Below are positions 1 to 5,377 of a DNA stretch of 6,738 nucleotides, one piece after another. This DNA comes from Nitrospirota bacterium. GTDB lineage: Bacteria > Nitrospirota > Nitrospiria > Nitrospirales > UBA8639. The notes beneath the pieces are model-generated. The model was not told the DNA's origin and did no database searches. It worked only from the letters and a program-made list of their open reading frames with translations. Location of the stretch: NCBI GenBank assembly GCA_003233615.1, contig QIMB01000376.1:1-6738 (forward strand), in the 5' to 3' direction. The position numbers and the translations under genes were made by a program. Position 1 is the first letter of the stretch; each line of letters opens with the position of its first letter.

Positions 1-79
1 GATTCCGGGTGCGGTCGGAATCACCGTTTCCTAAAAACCAAATCCCTCCGCCGTACATTCGTCAGGCATTTTTTCTCTA

Positions 80-121
80 ACATGCAAAATAGGACTGCGA
101 GAAATGTTTACATGCAAAATA
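80..121. repeat. Pair of 12-nt direct repeats, ACATGCAAAATA
   Basis: ACATGCAAAATA occurs identically at 80-91 and 110-121. The starts are 30 bp apart, close to three helical turns, so both copies would face the same side of the DNA. This spacing is compatible with paired protein-binding sites, but no protein can be named, and in AT-rich DNA a chance repeat is possible. The copies lie about 220 bp upstream of the promoter at 339-367. Confidence 0.45.
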
Positions 122-194
122 TATGCTATGTATTGAAATTTCAAAAAAAGAATTACAAAACATATACTTATACATCCATGTGCTTGGTAGTGTT

Positions 195-207
195 CATGAT
201 AATCATG
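195..207. repeat. 13-bp perfect palindrome CATGAT-A-ATCATG
   Basis: Two 6-nt arms, CATGAT and ATCATG, are perfect inverted copies flanking a single A. The symmetry would suit a dimeric DNA-binding protein. There is no promoter I can recognise beside it, and it is too short to rule out chance. Confidence 0.3.
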
Positions 208-338
208 GAGGTGAATACCTACAGATTGAGGGAAAAGGCCTTCATGGGAGGCAGGTGTAGAGATGAATATTTCTGAATAGGGCAGATATTCCGATTCTTA
301 GGTCACCGCCATTTTCCGCATGAAGAACGAAAGGAAAG

Positions 339-367
339 TTGACAATAGTACTAGTTAGTAATATACT
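339..367 (+). promoter_or_regulatory. Sigma70-type promoter of the MarR gene/operon
   Basis: A perfect -35 box TTGACA (339-344) and a near-perfect -10 box TATACT (362-367, one mismatch to TATAAT) are separated by exactly 17 bp. Transcription would start near 373-376 and give a leader of about 40 nt before the ATG at 417. This is the strongest promoter-like sequence I found in the window. It lies ahead of the whole + strand cluster and is overlapped by the palindrome at 346-378, so it is probably repressed by the regulator it expresses. Confidence 0.8.
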
Positions 368-378
368 TAGTAGTACTA
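346..378. promoter_or_regulatory. Putative MarR operator, 33-bp imperfect palindrome
   Basis: The 33 bp centred on T362 form an inverted repeat in which 13 of the 16 base pairs flanking the centre match. The outer arms are perfect TAGTACTA (346-353 and 371-378), and the inner arms pair AGTA (357-360) with TACT (364-367). TAGTA occurs in direct orientation at 346, 356, 368 and 371. The element covers the promoter spacer, the -10 box and the expected start site, where a bound dimer would block RNA polymerase. MarR-family proteins commonly bind such palindromes in their own promoters, so autorepression is the likely role. That the neighbouring MarR protein binds here is inferred from position. 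Confidence 0.72.
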
Positions 379-416
379 AATTCGAGGATGCAGCTTAAAG
401 AGTCAAGGGAGAATGT

Positions 417-971
417 ATGCCAATCCGTGATTACAAAGATGATCCATATTTAAGCCTCTTGCGGCCGTTGGTCGAGGCCTACCTCGCTTTTTACAGGGTA
501 GGGAATCGGCATATTCAATCATTGGGATTAACGCCTGGACAATTTGATGTGATTGCTGAATTAGAGGGAACGGAAGGCCTTACATGTGCAGAGTTGTCAG
601 AACATACGTTGACAACAAAGGGCACGCTGACAGGAGTGTTAGACCGTTTAGAGCATCGAGGGTTGATTGAGCGTGGGTCAGTTGGAGGGGATCGTCGAGC
701 AACGAGAGTGCAGCTCACCCCAAAAGGGATAGATGTGTTCCAAGCGGTATTTCCGGTCCATGCGGAATTCATGCGCCCGTTCTTTGCTCAAGCCTTAAAT
801 GCGTCCGAGGTGCAGATCGCGAAGCGGTTGCTCCGTCGCGTTCGGGATAGTTTTGAAGACAGAAACGTTTCCTCTGCAAAGGGCAGTTCTCAAATGCCAT
901 CAACGTTGGAGAAGAGAGGTTCTTCGAAGGTGAAAAAGATTATGGAAAAAACGAAAAGAAAACCGACATGA
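417..971 (+). CDS. MarR-family winged-helix transcriptional regulator
   Basis: This 184-residue protein shows the MarR layout: N-terminal dimerisation helices (about 8-36), a winged helix-turn-helix (about 39-105), and a C-terminal helix returning to the dimer interface (to about 147). The pattern LTPGQFDVIAEL, the recognition-helix region TTKGTLTGVLDRLEHRGLIER (66-86) and the wing DRRATRVQLTPKG (92-104) are diagnostic. Cys57 is the only cysteine, and the N-terminal sensing cysteine of OhrR-type members is absent, so a ligand-sensing mode is as likely as thiol oxidation. After about residue 148 there is an unusual Ser/Lys/Arg-rich tail of about 35 residues ending in KKIMEKTKRKPT. The start is fixed by AAGGGAG at 405-411, five bases before ATG. 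It is the first gene downstream of the promoter and palindrome and probably represses itself and the detoxification genes that follow. The ligand is unknown; quinones or other electrophiles are inferred from context. Confidence 0.92.
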   Translation: MPIRDYKDDPYLSLLRPLVEAYLAFYRVGNRHIQSLGLTPGQFDVIAELEGTEGLTCAELSEHTLTTKGTLTGVLDRLEHRGLIERGSVGGDRRATRVQLTPKGIDVFQAVFPVHAEFMRPFFAQALNASEVQIAKRLLRRVRDSFEDRNVSSAKGSSQMPSTLEKRGSSKVKKIMEKTKRKPT

Positions 972-1008
972 GGGCGAGGCGAGAAAAACGCATGAATTGA
1001 GGAAAGGG

Positions 1009-1158
1009 ATGATGAAATGGGTTTTTCAAATAAAAGAATCATGTACAAGTGTGAGAATGCGTCTGGCCTTAGGGATCATCATGTTTTCTTATGGTGCGCA
1101 ATCGATGCTGGATGACTTAACAAAACCTTTGAATGAAACGGAGAGATGGGAGGATTGA
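1009..1158 (+). pseudogene. Truncated DoxX-like gene remnant (49-codon ORF)
   Basis: A short ORF starts at ATG-ATG (1009/1012) directly after a purine-rich ribosome site GAGGAAAGGG (999-1008) and ends in TGA at 1156-1158. Residues 16-34, RMRLALGIIMFSYGAQSML, resemble the first membrane helix of DoxX-family proteins, which typically read RLALGIIF-HGAQK-LGWFGG. DoxX proteins are usually about 130-150 residues with four membrane helices. Here the similarity stops after one helix, and the last 14 or so residues are polar and unlike DoxX. The next gene begins 3 nt after the stop, so no room remains for the rest. DoxX members such as B. subtilis CatD and MhqP sit beside VOC dioxygenases in quinone-stress operons, which matches this position. 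The best reading is a deletion remnant whose start signals survive. A real one-helix small membrane protein is the alternative. The family call rests on one motif. Confidence 0.55.
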
Positions 1159-1161
1159 ACA

Positions 1162-1563
1162 ATGAAACCAACGAAAAAGCAGAATTCTCAGTCACGCCCA
1201 GCGGTTGCCGTGGGTCATGTGGATTTGCTTGTGACAGACGTGCCTCATGCAGTCGAGTACTTTGTGCAATTGGGCATGCGCCACATCCATCACGACAATG
1301 AATTTGCCGTGTTGGAACTTCGCGGTGGGACACACTTGGTGTTGGAAACCCCAGAGGACGGGGCGACAGTGCAGCCAGGACAAACGCCGCTCTTTGATCT
1401 TATGGTGGATGATCTTCACATGGTTCACAAAAATTGTGCAGAATTAGGAATGGATCCCTCAGAAATTGAAACAGGAAGGGTTCACAGCAACTTCTATCTG
1501 AATGGACCTGATGGATATCGAATTCGGGTGACGTCTTCACATACATCTGGGAGACCCGTTTAA
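1162..1563 (+). CDS. VOC (glyoxalase/bleomycin resistance/dioxygenase) family protein
   Basis: This 133-residue protein has two beta-alpha-beta-beta-beta modules of the vicinal oxygen chelate fold. Module 1 begins GHVDLLVTDVPHAVEYF (18-34) and closes with FAVLELRGGTHLVLE (48-62). Module 2 runs from FDLMVDDL (78-85) to the hallmark HSNFYLNGPDG (108-118). His19, Glu62 and His108 sit at or near usual metal-ligand positions. The fourth ligand is usually a Glu in DPDGNxxE; the matching position here reads GPDGYRIR, with Arg122 in place of Glu. Metal-dependent catalysis is therefore doubtful, and the protein may bind or sequester a ligand. The start follows GGGAGG (1148-1153) by eight bases and lies 3 nt after the stop of the DoxX-like ORF, which suggests translational coupling. 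Substrate is unknown; the neighbours suggest a quinone, catechol or reactive carbonyl. Confidence 0.85.
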   Translation: MKPTKKQNSQSRPAVAVGHVDLLVTDVPHAVEYFVQLGMRHIHHDNEFAVLELRGGTHLVLETPEDGATVQPGQTPLFDLMVDDLHMVHKNCAELGMDPSEIETGRVHSNFYLNGPDGYRIRVTSSHTSGRPV

Positions 1564-1706
1564 GGGTTTGTGAATACTATTCTCATGTGGAAACATTGGC
1601 CCCAGGTGTTCAGACGAGAATGACAAGAACGGATGCATGGGTCGAGTTGGTTGAAGGAATGTAGGAAATAGAAAACTCACAACCGTAGAGAATAATCTTG
1701 TTGAAC

Positions 1707-1713
1707 AGAGGAG
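1707..1713 (+). promoter_or_regulatory. Ribosome binding site deciding the NmrA-like start
   Basis: AGAGGAG ends eight bases before the ATG at 1722. An in-frame TTG at 1698 would extend the protein by eight residues, but it lies upstream of this site and has no such sequence of its own. The extra residues are also unrelated to the family, whose N-terminus should lie just before the first beta strand. ATG 1722 is therefore preferred. Confidence 0.75.
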
Positions 1714-1721
1714 AAAATGTC

Positions 1722-2582
1722 ATGGCGACATCAGTAAAAACATTTTTTGTGACAGGCGCGACGGGGCAACAAGGGGGCGGCGTTGCGCGTCATCTTTTAG
1801 GGCAGGGGCAACGCGTGCGTGTCTTAACCAGAAGTGCCGCGAAGGCTGAGGCCTTGAACAAACTTGGTGCCGAAATAGTTGTGGGAGATTTGACCGATCG
1901 ATCTGTTTTAGAGAAGGCCTTGATCGGGGTCGATGGAGTCTTTGGTATGACCACGCCTTTTGAGGGTGGCATGGAGGCCGAAGTTCAACAGGGGAAAACT
2001 CTGGCTGATGCCGCAAAAGAGGCGAATGTGACACAGTATGTCTTTACCTCGGTGGGTGGGGCCGATAAAAATTCTGGCATTCCCCATTTTGAAACAAAGT
2101 GGAAAGTCGAACAACATATTCGTCAAATAGGTCTTCCGGCCACCATCTTGCGACCGACTTTTTTCATGGATAACTTTGGAAGCTTTTTCCGCGAAGGCAT
2201 TGTGAAGGGGACGCTTACGCTCCCGATGCGGCCTGAGACCAAGCTCCAAATGATCGCTGTCAAAAATATTGGGCAATTTGGAGGGGAAGCCTTATTACGC
2301 CCGGATGAATTTATGGGCAAGGCCATCGAATTGGCAGGGGATGACCTCACTATGCCAGAAGTGATTGCCCACCTCTCTCGGACCATGAATCGAACGATTA
2401 CGTTCCAGCAGTTACCAGATGATCAAGCCGAAGCGGCCATGGGCTACGATATGGCAACAATGTTTCGATGGTTTAATGAAGTTGGGTACTCAGCAGACAT
2501 CTCAGCCCTTCAACAACGTTACAGAATTCCACTCACGACATTCGGAGATCTGCTTGCCGGAGTTGAGTGGGCAAAAGGGTGA
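1722..2582 (+). CDS. NmrA-like NAD(P)-binding protein (atypical SDR)
   Basis: This 286-residue protein has an N-terminal Rossmann fold. The strand TFFVTG leads into the dinucleotide motif GATGQQG (G12, G15, G18), followed by RVRVLTRS (about 34-41), where a basic residue after strand two fits NADPH preference. DRSVLEKALIGVDGVFGMT, YVFTSVGGADKNSGIPHFETK and ATILRPTFFMDNF are typical of the NmrA/HSCARG group, including quinone oxidoreductase-like members such as QOR2. The classical SDR Tyr-x-x-x-Lys is not present, while the His-Phe-Glu-Thr-Lys segment common to this group is. Length is normal for the family and the gene is intact. It may reduce a quinone or act as an NADPH-responsive redox sensor; the sequence does not decide. 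The gap of 158 nt from the previous gene shows no convincing promoter, so it is probably read from the upstream one. Confidence 0.88.
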   Translation: MATSVKTFFVTGATGQQGGGVARHLLGQGQRVRVLTRSAAKAEALNKLGAEIVVGDLTDRSVLEKALIGVDGVFGMTTPFEGGMEAEVQQGKTLADAAKEANVTQYVFTSVGGADKNSGIPHFETKWKVEQHIRQIGLPATILRPTFFMDNFGSFFREGIVKGTLTLPMRPETKLQMIAVKNIGQFGGEALLRPDEFMGKAIELAGDDLTMPEVIAHLSRTMNRTITFQQLPDDQAEAAMGYDMATMFRWFNEVGYSADISALQQRYRIPLTTFGDLLAGVEWAKG

Positions 2583-2623
2583 GCCTATTAATTGGCAACA
2601 GAACATATTAAAGGAGAGTAGTT

Positions 2624-3011
2624 ATGGCTGTTCAAGTGTATGGAGTGAATCATGTGGTGATCGAAGTCGACGATGCGCAAAAAGCCGTCGAATTTTATTC
2701 TGATGTATTCAATTTGAAGATGCTGAGAGGCGGGGAAGGTGCCGCATGGTGCCAATTAGGGGAGCACCAATTTCTGGCCATCTTTTGGCATAATGGTCCG
2801 TGATGAAGCACAGGTTGAGGAAGTCCGTCAAAAACTGAGGAAGAAATATGGTCTTCCACTAGAACCCGAAGGTGGATGTGATTTTCGGGACCCGTGGGGT
2901 AACCGTATCCAAGTGGTTGATCTCCATGATGAATCTCTCGTGTGGTTGCTCCCTTATCGAGAGATCCAGGATCTAGGCATAACCTTTAAGGATAAGGGTT
3001 CGTCATCATGA
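2624..3011 (+). pseudogene. VOC-family gene disrupted by a frame change
   Basis: Two overlapping frames together make one VOC protein. The first, 2624-2803 (59 residues), starts after a strong AAGGAG site (2611-2616, seven bases before ATG). It encodes module 1: VNHVVIEVDDAQKAVEFYSDVF followed by WCQLGEHQFLAIF. The second, open to 3011, encodes module 2: FGIMVRDEAQVEEVRQKL, then CDFRDPWGNRIQVVDLHDESLVWLLPY, whose DPWGNRIQV is the VOC C-terminal hallmark. The frames meet at ATCTTTTGGCAT (2780-2791). A +1 step at the T-run would give a 128-residue protein, but FLAIF and FGIMV are normally separate beta strands joined by a linker of roughly ten residues or more. A small deletion that removed the linker and changed frame is therefore my preferred reading. 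A single-base insertion or a sequencing error in TTTT remains possible. The start codon and ribosome site are intact, so a 59-residue half-protein is probably made. The gene lies 41 nt after the NmrA-like gene. Confidence 0.8.
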
Positions 3012-3068
3012 ACTAGCCCTTTTAATGGGTTTCATTAACATTCCGAGCTGAATAGTGAGGTAGCCATC

Positions 3069-3937
3069 ATGAGTGGGCAACTGAGAAAAGTGAAAACGAT
3101 TATCGAACCGACACCTGTTGTTGAGGGTGCAGGTGTGCGGCTTAAGCGCAGTCTTGGGGGGCAAGAACTTAATTATCTTGACCCCTTTCTGCTCTTCGAT
3201 CACTTTGGATCACTCAATGCAGAGGACTATCAAGCCGGGTTCCCTATGCATCCTCATCGGGGTATTGAAACTGTGACCTATATGTTGACCGGAGAGGTGC
3301 ATCATCGGGATACCTTGGGCAATTCCGGAAGTATTGGTGCCGGTGACGTACAATGGATGACTGCTGGTGGAGGTATTCTGCATGAGGAAATGCCTCAAGT
3401 GCGTCCGGAAGGTAATAGCGGATTTCAGCTCTGGGTGAATCTTCCGGCTAGGCTCAAGATGACTCAGCCGCGTTATCAGGATATCCCGTCGCGAGAGATA
3501 CCTGAAGTCATCACTGATGACGGAACCAAAATTCGTGTCATTGCCGGAAAGGTGGCAGACACACATGGGGCCGTCGCAGAGATTGCCGCGAATCCAACCT
3601 ATCTGGATGTGTGGATTCCCGCGGAACGGACGTTCACACATTCTATTCCTCAAGGGCACATGCCTATGTGTTTGAAGGAACGGCGGGATTTGTGGAGGAG
3701 GAAGAAAGACCAACATGGATTACTCAGACAAAATTGGTGGTGTGGGAGGATGGGGAGTTGGTGAAGATCGTGACTGGTGATGAACCGGTTCGTGTGTTAC
3801 TCATTTCAGCAAAACCCTTGAAAGAACCGATTGCCCGCTATGGTCCTTTTGTCATGAATACCCAAGATGAAATTAAACAAGCCTTGGCAGATTTGAAAAA
3901 AGGGACATTCATTTGGCAAGGACAAGCAGCATCATGA
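3069..3937 (+). pseudogene. Pirin family gene disrupted by a frame change
   Basis: Pirins are bicupin Fe proteins of about 290 residues, and bacterial members include quercetin 2,3-dioxygenases. The N-terminal cupin is intact in the first frame: the segment LDPFLLFDHFG, then HPHRGIETVTYMLTG (H61 and H63), then WMTAGGGILHEEM (H105 and E107) supply the expected 3-His/1-Glu iron site. The C-terminal cupin begins normally as far as RTFTHSIPQGH, then the frame runs into a junk tail ending at 3764. The proper continuation AYVFEGTAGFVEEEERPTW to KKGTFIW lies one frame over and ends in TGA at 3935-3937. The break is near 3656-3661. Pirins typically read GHTAFAYVFEG here, so a 7-bp deletion fits best; loss of one base is the minimal model. 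Start: ATG 3069 after GTGAGG (3055-3060). Without repair the protein is 231 residues and lacks most of its second cupin. Sequencing error cannot be excluded. Confidence 0.87.
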
Positions 3938-4872
3938 TGCAAGCCCAATTCCCGAATGAACAGACACCCGATGGTGAATATGATCGTCAGGACGATGAAT
4001 TTCGAGATTGGATAATGGATGAGGGAAGTCTCGGCTATCCTTCAGCCAAAGGACGCTATCATCTGTATGTCTCATGGGCCTGTCCATGGGCGCATCGCAC
4101 AATTATCGCTCGGACTCTCAGACAATTGGACAATGTTGTCGGGATGACGGTCGTGGATCCCATCCGTGATGATCGGGGATGGGCGTTTCGAGAAGGACCT
4201 GGGCATACAGCAGATCCTATCAATAGATTTCAGTTCTTGAGTGAAGCCTACATCGCCACCAATCCGCACTTTCAATCGCGTGTGACGGTGCCAGTGTTGT
4301 GGGATTCTAAAACACAGAGGATTGTCAGCAACTCTGATGACGATATTATGCGTATGTTGAACCAGGCTTTCCAGCAATGGACAAATAGTCCAGTGGACTT
4401 GTATCCGGAAAATCTTCGACAAGAGATAGATACGCTGAATATCTTCATGTATGAAAATATAAATAATGGCGTGTATCGCGCTGGATTTGCAACATCGCAA
4501 GGCGCGTATGAGCAAGCCGTATCAATGCTCTTTGATGCGTTGGATAAAATGGATGCACGACTATCTATGCAGCGATATCTATTAGGCCAACGTATTGTCG
4601 AAACGGATTGGCGATTCTTCGTGACTTTGATTCGATTTGATGCCGTGTACCACGGACACTTTAAATGCAACCTTCGACGCATCGTGGATTATCCCAATCT
4701 GTTTGGGTATCTCAAAGATCTGTATCAACAAGAAGGTATTGCCACCACTGTGAATTTCGATCACATCACACGCCACTACTACATCACGCATGATGATATT
4801 AATCCCACGGGCATTGTGCCACTCGGTCCTGCTCAGAACCTCCTCGCTCCACATGGGCGAGAAAGACTATAG
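3934..4872 (+). CDS. yqjG: Xi-class GST, glutathionyl-hydroquinone reductase
   Basis: This family (E. coli YqjG, yeast Ecm4, Sphingobium PcpF) removes glutathione from glutathionyl-hydroquinones and returns the free hydroquinone in the cytoplasm. The 312-residue length is typical. The N-terminal thioredoxin-like domain carries RYHLYVSWACPWAHRT with catalytic Cys50 in the class-specific CPWAHR motif, then VPVLWD. The helical C-terminal domain has LIRFDAVYHGHFKCNLRRI and DYPNLFGYLKDLYQ, both strongly conserved in the class. The usual glutathione-binding Asn-Glu-Ser-x-Glu is replaced by Asn133-Ser-Asp-Asp-Asp137, which is odd for an otherwise faithful member. An in-frame TTG at 3913 exists, but ATG 3934 overlaps the pirin stop as ATGA and is preferred; ATG 3937 is also possible. 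No strong ribosome site precedes it, so it probably depends on coupling from pirin. The pirin frame break would stop ribosomes 170 nt earlier. Confidence 0.9.
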   Translation: MMQAQFPNEQTPDGEYDRQDDEFRDWIMDEGSLGYPSAKGRYHLYVSWACPWAHRTIIARTLRQLDNVVGMTVVDPIRDDRGWAFREGPGHTADPINRFQFLSEAYIATNPHFQSRVTVPVLWDSKTQRIVSNSDDDIMRMLNQAFQQWTNSPVDLYPENLRQEIDTLNIFMYENINNGVYRAGFATSQGAYEQAVSMLFDALDKMDARLSMQRYLLGQRIVETDWRFFVTLIRFDAVYHGHFKCNLRRIVDYPNLFGYLKDLYQQEGIATTVNFDHITRHYYITHDDINPTGIVPLGPAQNLLAPHGRERL

Positions 4873-4926
4873 GAATGCGATTACTATCCGTTTTTATCAA
4901 TGACTGAATTGAAAGGAGAGTGAATC

Positions 4927-5274
4927 ATGAGTATCGACACCCAAGTGCAAGCTGTGATTGATGGTATTTTGGCAGGGAAAATATTAGAGACATTTGATGC
5001 CTACTATGCGGATGATGTGGTGATGAGTGAAAACAGAACTGAGGAACGGGTTGGAAAAACGGTTAATCGAGAATACGAAATACAATTTCTCGATAACGTG
5101 CTGGAGTTTCATGGTGCACAAGTTGGCAGAGTGATGGTCGACGGAGATCATGCGGCGGTGGAATGGGCTTTTGATCTCACGTTTAAAGACGGCAATCGCG
5201 TGAACATGCAGCAGGTTACGGTGCAAACCTGGAAGGACGGGAAAATCATCCGGGAAGATTTTTACCACGGTTGA
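4927..5274 (+). CDS. SnoaL/NTF2-like small protein
   Basis: This 115-residue protein resembles the SnoaL-like branch of the NTF2 fold, a cone-shaped alpha+beta barrel that forms a small-molecule pocket. An N-terminal helix precedes the segment FDAYYADDVVMSEN (about 23-36), which is typical of the family. Later strands include AAVEWAFDLTF and VQTWKDGKIIREDFYHG at the C-terminus, also characteristic. Members act as isomerases, cyclases or binding proteins on polyketides, steroids and other small molecules; nothing here identifies the substrate. It starts seven or eight bases after a clear AAGGAG (4913-4918), 54 nt behind the GST gene, so it is probably the last member of the detoxification cluster. 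The gene is intact and of normal size. Confidence 0.75.
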   Translation: MSIDTQVQAVIDGILAGKILETFDAYYADDVVMSENRTEERVGKTVNREYEIQFLDNVLEFHGAQVGRVMVDGDHAAVEWAFDLTFKDGNRVNMQQVTVQTWKDGKIIREDFYHG

Positions 5275-5290
5275 GGGTCGGGAAAGATCG

Positions 5291-5313
5291 TACCTTGCAA
5301 AAAATATAAGGTA
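5291..5313. repeat. Inverted repeat TACCTT-N11-AAGGTA in the gap before fumarase
   Basis: Six-base arms, 5291-5296 and 5308-5313, are perfect inverted copies around an A-rich 11-nt centre. The gap 5275-5377 that contains it also has TTGGCA (5331-5336) and TATATG (5351-5356), but their 14-bp spacing is too short for a normal promoter. The repeat could be an operator or a weak hairpin separating the SnoaL-like gene from fumarase; chance is also possible. Confidence 0.3.
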
Positions 5314-5377
5314 AGAAGTAGGGTAGGGAATTGGCAAGCCTTTACTTTTTTATATGCGTAATTAGAGGAGTGACTTC

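Larger units (their letters stand above)
1..338. other. Upstream non-coding region, AT-rich in part
   Basis: I see no convincing gene here on either strand. An ORF at 82-276 would encode 64 residues, but it has no ribosome binding site, resembles no family I know, and lies in AT-rich sequence with low-complexity Lys/Tyr/Asn codons, so I do not call it. The stretch holds a 7-bp stem (1-7 with 16-22, 8-nt loop) at the very edge of the window. It also has an exact 12-nt direct repeat (80-91 and 110-121) and a 13-bp palindrome (195-207). No T-run follows the edge stem, so it is not a typical intrinsic terminator. The region is best read as the intergenic space upstream of the regulator gene. Confidence 0.6.

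Noticed and set aside
1..22. 7-bp stem with 8-nt loop at the window edge, considered as a terminator or tRNA T-arm
   Set aside because: No T-run follows, and the loop lacks the TTCRA pattern of a tRNA. The window begins inside it, so it cannot be judged.
82..276. 64-codon ORF in the upstream region
   Set aside because: It has no ribosome binding site, no recognisable motif and AT-driven composition, and part of it is just the 12-nt repeat translated twice.
1587..1664. GTG-started 25-codon reading frame between the first VOC gene and the NmrA-like gene
   Set aside because: The amino-acid pattern looks mildly protein-like, but there is no ribosome site and no family I recognise. It may be a gene remnant; the support is too weak to list.
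2780..2795. Programmed +1 ribosomal frameshift at CTTTTGG in the second VOC gene
   Set aside because: There is no RF2-like CUU-UGA context and no stimulatory element I can see. The fused strands would lack a linker, so gene damage is the simpler reading.
3012..3040. CCC-TTTTAAT-GGG hairpin as terminator before pirin
   Set aside because: The stem is only three strong pairs plus a wobble, and no clean T-run follows.
3611..3937. Independent 108-residue gene starting at ATG 3611
   Set aside because: Its first residues are out-of-frame pirin sequence, and from about 3656 on it is plainly the C-terminal half of pirin. No ribosome site precedes 3611.
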